The notes: a model not told the origin generated them from the sequence alone. DNA of 20,943 nt from an uncultured Lachnospiraceae bacterium (GCA_910578605.1 CAJTQG010000014.1:1-20943), one strand, 5' to 3'. Numbered from the stretch's first letter, positions 1 to 8,173 are shown. Numbers and translations: made by a program.

Positions 1-48
1 AATTTTGCTCACATCGGTAAAGATGAGTAACCCTTATTTGGGGGACGA

Positions 49-705
49 TTATCGAAATCGGTTCGTCTCAAATTTCATATTTGTTTCAATGCAATTTAGT
101 AAACTGCGATACCTTCTGTCTATAGGGCCATCCTCCACAATAATGTCCATAGAAGCAGCCATGGCATTGATTAAATCATCACTAAGTTCCTTTTTCATAG
201 AAACAAGCACATTCCTTTTTTCCCTGTAGGACTGTGCATCTAGAAACTCAATCAGCTTTTCATTGGCATTTTCCTGCTGTGAATGAGCTTCCTCCTTTTC
301 TTCACAGATTCCCCCTTTTCCTGCCTCTTCCATTTGTTTTGTCTCTTGTATTTGTTTTGTCTCTTCTGATTGCTCTATCCCTCCTATTTTCTCTGGGCTT
401 TGTAGTTTACCTGCCTTCTTTTCGTTCACTGTTTTTTGTATATTTTCTTCTTCTAACGCTTTTATTTCTCCCACAGTACCCATACATTCAAAACGGTACT
501 TTTGTGTTACATCTGGATACTTCCAACTGTCCACCTCACTGATAAACATAGAATATGGTCTGGCATATACACTAAAATCTCCGTACAATGCCTGATATAT
601 CACTAATTTTTCCTTGCTCTCAGAATGATGGGCAACGGCAATTACCTGATAATACTGATTTTTAAAATGGCGATAAATCTCACCTGGTCTTGGATTTCCC
701 TGCAT
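49..705 (-). CDS. DUF1653 domain protein with low-complexity linker and conserved C-terminal segment
   Basis: A 218-residue soluble protein of unknown function. The first ~65 residues match the DUF1653 pattern: PRPGEIYRHF near the start, then YQVIAVAHHSE, then IYQALYG and a YARPYSMF segment before EVD. This small all-beta domain is often encoded alone in bacteria. Residues ~85-145 form a Glu/Gln/Lys-rich linker with near-repeats (EETKQ, QETKQ) that is probably disordered. The last ~70 residues (EFLDAQSYREKRNVL through NCIETNMKFE) look like a second folded, helical segment; I recall similar C-termini in Lachnospiraceae DUF1653 proteins. I chose the ATG at 705 because GGTGA lies five bases upstream; in-frame GTG and TTG codons at 714 and 717 are alternatives. 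No signal peptide or membrane helix is seen. It lies downstream of icd behind a strong terminator-like structure, and I found no convincing promoter of its own. Confidence 0.8.
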   Translation of the reverse strand: MQGNPRPGEIYRHFKNQYYQVIAVAHHSESKEKLVIYQALYGDFSVYARPYSMFISEVDSWKYPDVTQKYRFECMGTVGEIKALEEENIQKTVNEKKAGKLQSPEKIGGIEQSEETKQIQETKQMEEAGKGGICEEKEEAHSQQENANEKLIEFLDAQSYREKRNVLVSMKKELSDDLINAMAASMDIIVEDGPIDRRYRSLLNCIETNMKFETNRFR

Positions 706-835
706 ATTTTTCACCAAACTTGAAATTCATTTTCCTTTCTCTTTTTTTGTTTCACTTTTTGTTTTAAGCTTTATTTCACTTTTCTAGATATAATGCAAAA
801 TCGACAAAAAGATTCTTCTTACTTGTCACATATTG

Positions 836-926
836 AAAAACACCTCTCAGCTAAGAATCTATATCTACTTCTACCGGGAACTTCGTCCCACTAATAGATA
901 TGATGAAATACCTTAAACTGAGAGGT
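836..926 (-). terminator. Multi-tier hairpin with U-tract after icd (elaborate terminator or small structured RNA)
   Basis: Read on the minus strand, ACCTCTCAG (926-918) pairs perfectly with CTGAGAGGT (850-842), followed by G and TTTTT (840-836), the form of an intrinsic terminator. The loop is not simple. A TAAG/CTTA pairing continues inward, then ATATCTA (901-895) pairs with TAGATAT (867-861), and a GC-rich tip pairs GGGAC with GTTCCC around a GAA loop, with one bulged T. The result is an ~85-nt rod of four helices. Its position, about 60 bases after the icd stop, fits an icd terminator. A solo end of an IS200/IS605-type element or a 3'-UTR-derived small RNA are alternatives I cannot exclude. 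Confidence 0.65.
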
Positions 927-929
927 ACA

Positions 930-947
930 GTACTTTATCGTAAGTAC
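930..947 (-). other. Small hairpin between icd and the layered terminator
   Basis: GTACTT and AAGTAC arms (6 bp) enclose a six-base loop, directly before the large hairpin in the icd transcript. With only six AT-rich pairs it may be incidental. It could stabilise the icd message 3' end or form part of the larger structure. Confidence 0.35.
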
Positions 948-984
948 AAAAATTCCAATATATTATTTTCTATGATTCATATTA

Positions 985-2193
985 CTACATGGCAGCTTCT
1001 AGCGTCTTTTTGATTGCCCCGATAAACTCTTCGCTTGTTAATGATTGTGCATTAGGAAGGGTGGAGCTGGACACCAAATCCCCTGTCATCTGTCCAGACT
1101 CAATTGTGTCAATACAAGCCTTCTCCAGCTTGTCCGCAAATGTCATCAACTCTGACAAGCCATCCAGCTCTCCTCTTTTCCTCAGAGCACCTGTCCAGGC
1201 AAATATCGTTGCAATTGGATTGGTGGATGTTTTCTCCCCCTTTAAATGCTTGTAATAATGTCTCTGAACCGTACCATGAGCTGCTTCATACTCATAGTAT
1301 CCCTTGGGGGAAGCCAACACGGAGGTCATCATGGACAGGGAACCAAACGCAGTGGCAACCATATCACTCATCACATCTCCGTCATAGTTCTTGCATGCCC
1401 ATATATATCCTCCCTCGGAACGCATCACACGAGCAACAGCATCATCAATCAAAGTATAGAAATATTCAATGCTGGCTGCCTTAAATTTCTCATCATACTC
1501 TTTATCATAAATCTCCTGAAAAATATCTTTAAAGGTGTGGTCATATTTTTTAGAAATCGTATCCTTTGTGGCAAACCACAAATCCTGTTTTGTGTCTAAA
1601 GCAAAATTAAAACAGCTTCTGGCAAAGCTTTCAATGGATTCTTCTATATTGTGCATACCCTGAACAATACCAGCGCCATCAAACTCATGCACCAGTTCCT
1701 TTGTCTGTGTTCCGTCCTGCGCCGTATAAACCAGCTCCACCTTTCCTGCGCCGGGTATTTTCATCTCAGAGCCTTTATATACATCACCGTAGGCATGTCT
1801 TGCAATAGTAATAGGCTTTTTCCATGTCTTTACATAAGGCTCAATCCCCTTTACAAGAATAGGAGCCCTGAACACCGTTCCGTCCAACAATGCACGGATT
1901 GTACCGTTGGGGCTTTTCCACATTTCCTTTAAATGATACTCCGTTATTCTGGCAGCATTGGGGGTAATGGTGGCACACTTTACAGCCACTCCATATTTTT
2001 TTGTCGCCTCGGCAGAATCTATGGTAACCTGATCATTTGTTTCATTTCTGTGTTCCAAACCTAAATCATAATACTCTGTCTTTAAATCCACATAGGGCAA
2101 TAACAATTCCTCCTTTATCATCTGCCAAAGGATTCTTGTCATCTCATCTCCATCCATCTCCACTAAAGGAGTTGTCATTTTAATTTTTTCCAT
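985..2193 (-). CDS. icd: NADP-dependent isocitrate dehydrogenase, eukaryote-like class
   Basis: Cytosolic homodimeric enzyme that oxidatively decarboxylates isocitrate to 2-oxoglutarate, making NADPH and the carbon skeleton for glutamate. With the start at 2193 the protein has 402 residues and aligns without gaps through the active site with human IDH1 numbering: SPNGTIR gives Ser94, Asn96 and Arg100, then Arg109 and Arg132 in ARHAYGD. The metal-site segment CKNYDGDVMSD and the NADP-site AAHGTVQRHY are intact. This resemblance places it in the eukaryote-like subfamily and not with the E. coli-type enzyme. The start was chosen because GGAGG lies five bases upstream of this ATG; the frame is open for 11 more codons (to 2226), but that upstream part contains the ribosome site itself. 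A separate promoter lies just after the map stop codon, so icd can be expressed independently of map. Confidence 0.95.
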   Translation of the reverse strand: MEKIKMTTPLVEMDGDEMTRILWQMIKEELLLPYVDLKTEYYDLGLEHRNETNDQVTIDSAEATKKYGVAVKCATITPNAARITEYHLKEMWKSPNGTIRALLDGTVFRAPILVKGIEPYVKTWKKPITIARHAYGDVYKGSEMKIPGAGKVELVYTAQDGTQTKELVHEFDGAGIVQGMHNIEESIESFARSCFNFALDTKQDLWFATKDTISKKYDHTFKDIFQEIYDKEYDEKFKAASIEYFYTLIDDAVARVMRSEGGYIWACKNYDGDVMSDMVATAFGSLSMMTSVLASPKGYYEYEAAHGTVQRHYYKHLKGEKTSTNPIATIFAWTGALRKRGELDGLSELMTFADKLEKACIDTIESGQMTGDLVSSSTLPNAQSLTSEEFIGAIKKTLEAAM

Positions 2194-2323
2194 TTCTTCC
2201 TCCATTCCGAAGCGTTTTGTATTCAAAAACCTGCAAACTCTAAAAATCTGTTATGTTTGCTATGTAATAAAAAATACTTTGCCACGCTTCAGCACAATTC
2301 TTATTAAACCGCATTATCGCTTA

Positions 2324-2352
2324 ATTATACGTTATTTTTCAACGCTTGTAAA
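2324..2352 (-). promoter_or_regulatory. Sigma-A type promoter for icd
   Basis: On the minus strand TTTACA (2352-2347), a 17-base spacer and a perfect TATAAT (2329-2324). It begins three bases after the map stop codon and gives a leader of about 120 nt before the icd start. No riboswitch or strong operator was recognised in that leader. Confidence 0.7.
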
Positions 2353-2354
2353 GT

Positions 2355-3230
2355 TTAATATGCCAAAACCTCATGACCATCCAATGTCACAAGCACCATA
2401 ATTTCCCACTGGGCAGAATCACTGTCGTCCTCTGTGTACACAGTCCAGCCGTTGTCATCATCCACATAAATCTCCTCTCCTCCCCCATTTATCATTGGCT
2501 CAATTGTAAAAATCATTCCTGGCACCAAAAGCATTTCTGTTCCTTTCTTTGTGACATAGCTAACAAAGGGATCCTCATGAAATTCCAAACCAACACCATG
2601 TCCGCCGATATCCACCACAACAGAATATCCGTTTTCTTTGGCAAAATCATGAATTGCCTGGCCCATATCACCCATAAAACCCCATGGCTTTACCTGCTCA
2701 AGTCCAAGCTCCACTGCCTTTTTCACATCCTCCACCAGTTTTTTTCGTTCTCTGCTCACTTGACCAATACAAAACATTCTGCTGGAATCAGAAAAATATC
2801 CATTGTAAATAGTGGATACATCCACATTAACAATATCCCCCTCCTCTAGTACGACATGCTCTGAAGGAATGCCATGACACACTTGATTGTTAATGGAAGT
2901 ACACACACTTTTAGGAAATCCCTCATATCCTAAGGGAGCCGGTATCCCTCCCCTTGCAGTTGTCTGTTCGTATACCATCTTATCAATTTCTTCTGTAGTA
3001 ATCCCTGATTTCATATGTTCAGCTATATAATCTAACACGGCAATATTAATTTTTCCGCTCTCCCTAATCCCCTGTATTTGTGCTTCATTTTTGATAATTC
3101 TTCTGCTTGGCACAATATGCCCCTGTTTTTTATAATTCTTTATCTTCTCATCTATCCACATATGACAATTCTTATATTTTTTACCACTTTTACACCAACA
3201 GGGGACATTTCTTCCTATATTGCGTATCAT
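2355..3230 (-). CDS. map: Type I methionine aminopeptidase with N-terminal SEC-C motif
   Basis: Cytosolic metalloprotease that removes the initiator methionine from nascent proteins. Residues 11-23 hold a SEC-C zinc motif (Cys11, Cys13, Cys22, His23 in PCWCKSGKKYKNCH), an extension found in the longer bacterial form and thought to help ribosome docking. The pita-bread catalytic domain follows from ~residue 45. All five metal ligands are visible: Asp137 (NVDVS), Asp148 (FSDSSRMF), His211 (GGHGVG), Glu244 (TIEPM) and Glu276 (AQWEI), plus the substrate His119 (VCHGIP) and His218 (FHEDP). At 291 residues the length is normal for this subtype. The start is supported by AGGAAG upstream. It has its own promoter at 3318-3346 and no clear terminator before icd, so some read-through into icd is likely. 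Confidence 0.95.
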   Translation of the reverse strand: MIRNIGRNVPCWCKSGKKYKNCHMWIDEKIKNYKKQGHIVPSRRIIKNEAQIQGIRESGKINIAVLDYIAEHMKSGITTEEIDKMVYEQTTARGGIPAPLGYEGFPKSVCTSINNQVCHGIPSEHVVLEEGDIVNVDVSTIYNGYFSDSSRMFCIGQVSRERKKLVEDVKKAVELGLEQVKPWGFMGDMGQAIHDFAKENGYSVVVDIGGHGVGLEFHEDPFVSYVTKKGTEMLLVPGMIFTIEPMINGGGEEIYVDDDNGWTVYTEDDSDSAQWEIMVLVTLDGHEVLAY

Positions 3231-3317
3231 TTTTCTTCTTCCTTTCTTTGCTGTTTCACTATAATTTTCTTCTTCCTACTTTTCATATTTTGTACTTACT
3301 TCGAAGCACTGGTACTT

Positions 3318-3346
3318 AAGATACCACTCTTACTTCTAATTGACAA
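3318..3346 (-). promoter_or_regulatory. Promoter for map
   Basis: On the minus strand TTGTCA (3346-3341), 17 bases, then TATCTT (3323-3318), about 90 bases before the map start. The -10 lies inside a partly palindromic stretch (GGTATCTTAAGTACC, 3325-3311), which could be an operator but may be chance. Confidence 0.6.
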
Positions 3347-3613
3347 GTATTAAAAATGAAAACAACCATAATTGTAAACATCTAATGATATATCATACAC
3401 TGGAAAAATACTACGAACCTATCTATTAAAATCAGAACAAAAGAAAAAATACCATACTTTTAGAAAATCACAAAATTAATAATAAAAAAGTGAGAAGGAA
3501 GTGCGCTGACTTTTGGAGCAAAGCCAACGCAGCACCTTATTCCTCCTCATTACATACAAATCAAACATTTCAAATTCATAAATCCTTCTAACAGCTGCTT
3601 ACTTTTGCTTGGC
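3347..3613. other. AT-rich spacer with an imperfect terminator hairpin
   Basis: Together with the map leader (3231-3346) this is a gene-free stretch of about 380 bases. Apart from the map promoter, the only structure I see is an imperfect hairpin at 3501-3534, with GTGC and GCAC ends and an inner TTGG/CCAA pairing. On the minus strand it is followed within about 12 bases by TTTTTT (3489-3484), so it probably ends the transcript of the upstream hypothetical gene. The rest is A/T-rich with no ORF having a ribosome site. Confidence 0.45.
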
Positions 3614-4174
3614 TTAAGTAGTCGCCTCAAAGGAAATCTCTGAATCATCCAAAAAGCTTTCCTGATAACTTCCAAGGGTAATCTCGTACTGTATACCACC
3701 AGTAGAATTTCCCTTTCCATTTTCTTTTTTTTCATCTTCACTGGTCTGAGGCAATTCCTTGTACCATGCACTTTCCTTCACTTTTTCCATCACATTAGCC
3801 AAAGCAGCCACAATATACTTTTTCGCCGGATCATCCTTTGCAATTCCTGTCACATGCATCAAATATATATCATTTACCTCTTCCTTAGAATGAGCATGCT
3901 TGCACTCCTCCTCCACTGTCTTTCGCTTTATATGCACCCTAAAAGCCAATGCATACAACTGTGAATCATGTTCTTTTAAAAATCTCATCTCTCCCTCTGA
4001 CAGCTCCTCGCCGCTTTCCAACTTTGCCCTGATTCTCGCAAGCTTTTTCGCTTCCTCGTCCTCCTGGCACTTTGATCTCTCCAGCTGCTTTAAACGATTT
4101 CTCTCTAACATATCTAAGAAACTCACCTTTGGCGATACATCCGGCTGCATAGTATCTGTTTTAAATACATTCAT
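3614..4174 (-). CDS. Hypothetical charged, helical cytosolic protein
   Basis: A 186-residue protein I cannot assign to a function, though it resembles hypothetical proteins I associate with Lachnospiraceae (opening like MNVFKTD, then SFLDMLERNRLKQLE). Residues ~20-60 are very rich in Lys, Arg and Glu and predict as a long helix or coiled coil (ARIRAKLESGEELSEGEMRFL). The middle is mixed helical with KRKTVEEECK, and the C-terminal ~45 residues are Ser/Glu/Lys-rich and probably disordered. No signal peptide, membrane helix or enzyme motif is visible. The start at 4174 is chosen because GGAGGAGG lies eight or so bases upstream; the frame stays open for 36 more codons without a ribosome site. A 15-bp tandem repeat array lies about 150 bases upstream, between it and the ABC exporter operon. 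Confidence 0.7.
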   Translation of the reverse strand: MNVFKTDTMQPDVSPKVSFLDMLERNRLKQLERSKCQEDEEAKKLARIRAKLESGEELSEGEMRFLKEHDSQLYALAFRVHIKRKTVEEECKHAHSKEEVNDIYLMHVTGIAKDDPAKKYIVAALANVMEKVKESAWYKELPQTSEDEKKENGKGNSTGGIQYEITLGSYQESFLDDSEISFEATT

Positions 4175-4320
4175 TCCTTTTCCTCCTCCGACCTGATACC
4201 AACGGATTACTCCATCACTTTGCAAAATTCCAAATACTTCATATTCATATATTGTATATCGGTCTTTTTGGAAAAAAATCATCCCCCGCTCAAAAATGCT
4301 CTTTAAAAAATGATTCCCTT

Positions 4321-4380
4321 TTTACTATAGTAACATTTACTTTAGTAAAATTTACTCTTGTATATATTACTCTTGCAAAA
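4321..4380. repeat. Four-copy 15-bp degenerate tandem repeat containing palindromes
   Basis: On the plus strand four consecutive 15-base units start at 4321, 4336, 4351 and 4366: TTTACTATAGTAACA, TTTACTTTAGTAAAA, TTTACTCTTGTATAT and ATTACTCTTGCAAAA. The first contains the perfect 12-bp palindrome TTACTATAGTAA, the second a one-mismatch version, and the last two are more degenerate. The final unit covers the stop codon and last codons of the ABC subunit. A regular 15-bp period with internal dyads suggests a protein-binding array, but replication slippage in AT-rich DNA is also possible. Confidence 0.75.
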
Positions 4381-6181
4381 AATCATATTGGGACATATAA
4401 AGCTGATAATAGTATCCCTTCTCATCTTTGAGCAATTCCTCATGAGTCCCTTGCTGGGCAATTTTACCATCCTGTATATACATAATACAGGATGCATTTT
4501 TAATGGTAGAAAGACGATGGGCAATAATAAAGGAAGTCCTTCCTTCCAGAAGCTTGTTTAAGCCCTGTTGCAGCAAAATTTCTGTTTCCGTGTCAATACT
4601 TGAGGTTGCCTCATCCAAAATCAATATTTTAGGATCTGCCAACAATGCCCTGGCAAAGGAAATCAGCTGCCTTTGACCTGCCGATAATCTGCTTCCCCTT
4701 TCATTTACCTCCGTCTGATACCCCTTTTCCATCTCCATAATAAAATCATGAGCACATACAGTAACCGCCGCCTGTATTACCTGTTCGTCTGTCGCCTCCA
4801 TATTCCCATAGCGAATATTATCCATAATCGTTCCGGCAAAAATAAAGCTATCCTGCATCATCACTCCCATCTGCTTTCTCAGAGAAGCAATGGTCACCTT
4901 ACTGATATCCTGCCCGTCAATTAACACCTTTCCGCTGTCTAAATTATAAAACCGGCTGATAAGGTTAACAATCGTACTCTTTCCTGCTCCGGTTGGCCCA
5001 ACGAGAGCATAGCTCTCCCCAGCCTTTACCTGAAAGCTTACATCATCCAATATTTTCACACCCTCATCATAACTGAAATTCACATGCTGAAATTCCACAT
5101 CCCCTTTAATTGGCGGCATCTCAACCGCATGGGGGGCATCCTTAACATCCACAGGGGTGTCTATCGTCTCAAATATTCTCTCTAAGTAGGAAACTGCCGT
5201 GAGCAAATTATTGTAAAAATTCGCCATTGTGGTAATGGGCGACCAGAATCTGGCTATATAACCGGTAAATGCCACCAACACACCTACTGTAACTCCCTTA
5301 AAGCCCCCCATCAGCCAACTCACCCCAAGCACATAAATGACAGCGGTTGTGAGCATTGTAATATTCTCCACCACCGGACTTAAGATAAAATTATATTTTA
5401 CCGCATTGAGCCATGTCACCCTTGCCTCCTCATTTAATCGGTTAAAGATAATCGTGTTTTCCCGTTCTCTGACAAAGGATTGGGTGACACGGATTCCGTT
5501 CATACTCTCTGCAATGTAGGCATTTAAGTTGGATTGCTTATTGCTCTGCAATTGCCATGCCTTTCTCTGCCTGCTTTTTACAAGCCAAACAATTGCCACT
5601 AAAATAGGTAAACCACACAGGCAAATTAATGTAAAGTTTACATTGAGATACAGCATAAATGCCACAATAAACAGTAAACTTACCATATCCGTAATTGTAT
5701 TTACAATACCGTTAGACAGCAAATCACTTAAATTATTTACATAGTTCACAACCCTTACCTGTATTTTGCCATGAGGCCGCTCGTCATAGTAGGAAAAGGG
5801 CAGCTTCTGCAAGTGTACAAACAAATCTTTTCTCAAATCATGCACCACATTTTGTCCCACCTGATTTGTCCAGCGTATTTTTACGCGAAGAATCAGCACT
5901 ACCACAAGAGTATCTATCAGCATCAGCACACTGTTTGTCAGTATAATTTTGATTGCATCGCTGTCCGAAATAAGCCCCTTTTGAAAATTTTCAATCGCCT
6001 CCATTACATCCTTTAAAAATAATGGCTGCAGCATTGTGAGAGCACTGGATATCAACATTAATATAATAGTCCATATCATTTTGTTTTTGTATGGCCCCAC
6101 ATATTTTCCAAGTCGTTTCACTTGGCCCAAGTCAAACTTCTCCTCTAATTCTTCGTCTACATCTATTTTATTTCGTGCCAT
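4367..6181 (-). CDS. ABC exporter subunit with intact catalytic site (heterodimer partner 2)
   Basis: A 604-residue half-transporter: an N-terminal domain of six predicted membrane helices (residues ~25-330) and a C-terminal ATPase. Walker A GPTGAGKST is at ~395-403, Q-loop Gln443, signature LSAGQ at ~499-503, Walker B ILILDEA with catalytic Glu524, and the switch His555 in IIAHR. The signature has Ala where LSGGQ is usual, while the catalytic Glu is present. The upstream gene encodes a subunit with the opposite defect, the arrangement known for heterodimeric exporters such as BmrCD, LmrCD and TM287/288. The two genes overlap by 14 bases, so translation is coupled. The start at 6181 follows GGAGGG at a good distance; the frame is open 15 codons further upstream inside the previous gene. 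The likely role is drug, lipid or peptide export; the substrate cannot be read from sequence. Confidence 0.93.
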   Translation of the reverse strand: MARNKIDVDEELEEKFDLGQVKRLGKYVGPYKNKMIWTIILMLISSALTMLQPLFLKDVMEAIENFQKGLISDSDAIKIILTNSVLMLIDTLVVVLILRVKIRWTNQVGQNVVHDLRKDLFVHLQKLPFSYYDERPHGKIQVRVVNYVNNLSDLLSNGIVNTITDMVSLLFIVAFMLYLNVNFTLICLCGLPILVAIVWLVKSRQRKAWQLQSNKQSNLNAYIAESMNGIRVTQSFVRERENTIIFNRLNEEARVTWLNAVKYNFILSPVVENITMLTTAVIYVLGVSWLMGGFKGVTVGVLVAFTGYIARFWSPITTMANFYNNLLTAVSYLERIFETIDTPVDVKDAPHAVEMPPIKGDVEFQHVNFSYDEGVKILDDVSFQVKAGESYALVGPTGAGKSTIVNLISRFYNLDSGKVLIDGQDISKVTIASLRKQMGVMMQDSFIFAGTIMDNIRYGNMEATDEQVIQAAVTVCAHDFIMEMEKGYQTEVNERGSRLSAGQRQLISFARALLADPKILILDEATSSIDTETEILLQQGLNKLLEGRTSFIIAHRLSTIKNASCIMYIQDGKIAQQGTHEELLKDEKGYYYQLYMSQYDFLQE

Positions 6182-7952
6182 GCTGCCACCCTCCTTTCCT
6201 TTTACCACTGTGGCGGAATTTGTCAAATTCCCCGTATTGATGACTGAACACCGTATAGTAATAGCCCTTCTGCTCCATCAATGTATCATGATTTCCCCGC
6301 TCTACTATTTTGCCGTCATTTAACACTAAAATCATATCCGCATCTTTAATAGATGAAATTCTGTGAGCAATAATAAATACCGTCTGCTGCTCATCTACTG
6401 ACTGAAGTGCATTCTGAATCTGCGCCTCCGTCTCCATATCCACCGCTGAGGTAGTATCATCTAATATTACAATAGAAGGCTTCTTCAGCAGCGCTCTTGC
6501 CAGGGAAATCCTCTGCTTTTGTCCTCCCGATAGCCCCATACCTCTCTCGCCAACTATGGTGTTATACCCATCTGGCATCTGCATAATAAAATCATGAGCT
6601 CCCGCTATTTTTGCCGCCCAGACAACCTCCTCAAAGGAACAATCCGGCTTGCCGTAAGCAATATTTCCCTCAATGGTGTCAGAAAACAAAAATACATCCT
6701 GCATTGCCATTCCTATGGAATCTCGAAGTGTATGTAAATCCAGTTTTTTTACATTAACACCTCCCACCTTCACTCTTCCCTCTGTGGCATCAAAGAAACG
6801 GCACATAAGATTCATAATTGTCGACTTGCCAGAGCCGGTAGCTCCAATAATTCCTACCTTCCAGCCCTGCTTTACCTCAAAACTAATATCCTGCAAAATA
6901 ACATCATCATACATCCGATAACTTACATGCTTAAATTCCACACTTCCCTTTAGTCTCTCAGGGGACCAGCCTTGCTTTGGGCTAGAAATCTTAGGCACCT
7001 CCTGAATCGTGGAGTAAATCTTTTCCACTGAAGTAATAAAACGGAACAAATCGTTTGTAAGCCAGCCAGCCATTCTCAGCGGATTGTTGAGCATCCAAAG
7101 GTACCCATTTATCATAACCATATTTCCTAAAGTCATTGTTCCCTTGATTACCATAATCCCCCCCACAAGCATCAGCACAAACAGCAGCATATTAGACAAA
7201 AATTCAAAAATCGGCACATGCCTCTCCCAGATGGTGGCTGCCCCCAGTTCCGCCTCCCGATAGGCATCATTTTCCCTGTCAAACTTTTCAATCTCGTAAT
7301 CTTCTTTTGCAAAAGCCTTAACCACCCGATTGCCGCTTATATTTTCCTGTGTAAATGCATTTAAACTAGAAAACCGATTGCGCACAATAGTAAACTTTGG
7401 CTTAATACTCTTTGACTGGCAGTAAGTGTTAAATGCCGTAAAGGGAAGCACAGCAACCATACAGACTGCAATTCTCCAGTCCACCATAAAAATCATAATC
7501 AGAGCAATGATAAACAGCATCACATTTTCATAGATATTATAAATAACAAATGCCACAAAATGACGGATTGCCATCATATCACCGGTCTGTCTCGCCATCA
7601 GGTCACCGGTTCTCGTCTTATTATAAAACGCAAAATCCTTTTGTAAAAGATTGCGGTACACCCCATCCCTCATATCATACAGCATACTCTGGGATGCCGT
7701 CTCAAACTGCCACAGAAAAATCAACCGCAGCACAGAACGTATCACTGTGATAGCAATCATAATTCCAAGCAGCATAAGCAGAGGCTTCAACTCAATTTTT
7801 CTGCCGTCCCCTATAATGTCGTCAACAATAATTCCTGTCAGTTTTGGATTTACCATGGCCAGCAGAGAGGTAATTGTCAATAACACAAGCCCTACCGCCA
7901 TCTTTGGGGAATATTTTTTCATATAGCCCCAAAACCATTTCATTGGTGTCAT
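6168..7952 (-). CDS. ABC exporter subunit with degenerate ATP site (heterodimer partner 1)
   Basis: A 594-residue half-transporter with six predicted membrane helices in residues ~18-300 and an ATPase domain after ~335. Walker A GATGSGKST is at 370-378, Q-loop Gln418, a consensus LSGGQ signature at 474-478, and switch His530. Walker B reads IVILDDTTS, so Asp499 replaces the catalytic glutamate. That is the hallmark of the non-hydrolysing site in heterodimeric exporters, and it pairs with the altered LSAGQ signature of the next gene's product. The start is well supported: AAGGAGG, seven bases, ATG. It is first in the operon, driven by the promoter at 8044-8072, and faces a divergent AraC-type regulator that probably controls it. 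The C-terminal ~25 residues are Lys/Arg/Gly-rich and extend past the usual domain end. Confidence 0.93.
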   Translation of the reverse strand: MTPMKWFWGYMKKYSPKMAVGLVLLTITSLLAMVNPKLTGIIVDDIIGDGRKIELKPLLMLLGIMIAITVIRSVLRLIFLWQFETASQSMLYDMRDGVYRNLLQKDFAFYNKTRTGDLMARQTGDMMAIRHFVAFVIYNIYENVMLFIIALIMIFMVDWRIAVCMVAVLPFTAFNTYCQSKSIKPKFTIVRNRFSSLNAFTQENISGNRVVKAFAKEDYEIEKFDRENDAYREAELGAATIWERHVPIFEFLSNMLLFVLMLVGGIMVIKGTMTLGNMVMINGYLWMLNNPLRMAGWLTNDLFRFITSVEKIYSTIQEVPKISSPKQGWSPERLKGSVEFKHVSYRMYDDVILQDISFEVKQGWKVGIIGATGSGKSTIMNLMCRFFDATEGRVKVGGVNVKKLDLHTLRDSIGMAMQDVFLFSDTIEGNIAYGKPDCSFEEVVWAAKIAGAHDFIMQMPDGYNTIVGERGMGLSGGQKQRISLARALLKKPSIVILDDTTSAVDMETEAQIQNALQSVDEQQTVFIIAHRISSIKDADMILVLNDGKIVERGNHDTLMEQKGYYYTVFSHQYGEFDKFRHSGKRKGGWQHGTK

Positions 7953-8043
7953 TTTTCTTCCTCCTTTTTAATGATGTTTTCTTTTTTCACTAAATCCTTT
8001 TGTTTTCTCCTTCCTCCTCTGCACTCAATTTATATTTTGTGCT

Positions 8044-8072
8044 ATTATAAGGCATTGCCTTTTAGCTCTCAA
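8044..8072 (-). promoter_or_regulatory. Promoter for the ABC exporter operon
   Basis: On the minus strand TTGAGA (8072-8067), 17 bases, and a perfect TATAAT (8049-8044), about 90 bases before the first ABC gene. It interlocks with the divergent promoter: its -35 lies inside the spacer of the other. Confidence 0.75.
8049..8061. promoter_or_regulatory. Candidate operator palindrome shared by divergent promoters
   Basis: AAGGCA and TGCCTT form a perfect 6-bp dyad around one T. It touches the -10 and fills much of the spacer of the leftward promoter, and covers the -35 (8055-8060) of the rightward one. A protein bound here would block both. It is short enough to be chance, and AraC-type regulators more often bind direct repeats. 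Confidence 0.4.
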
Positions 8073-8083
8073 TGATATATACT
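8055..8083 (+). promoter_or_regulatory. Promoter for the AraC-family regulator
   Basis: TTGCCT (8055-8060), 17 bases, and TATACT (8078-8083), about 80 bases before the regulator's start. It overlaps the leftward exporter promoter almost completely, so the two RNA polymerase complexes should exclude each other. Confidence 0.65.
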
Positions 8084-8173
8084 GTTTAATAATTGATTTT
8101 TTCTGCTTTACACCATACCCCCAGCAGGAACAGAACAATCTATACCTTACCCTATCAAACAGGAGGAACAGCT

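Noticed and set aside
234..542. Plus-strand open frame with a hydrophobic Leu/Phe-rich product opposite the DUF1653 gene
   Set aside because: It lies opposite the Glu/Gln/Lys-rich linker, whose antisense codons read as Leu/Phe/Ser; no ribosome site supports it.
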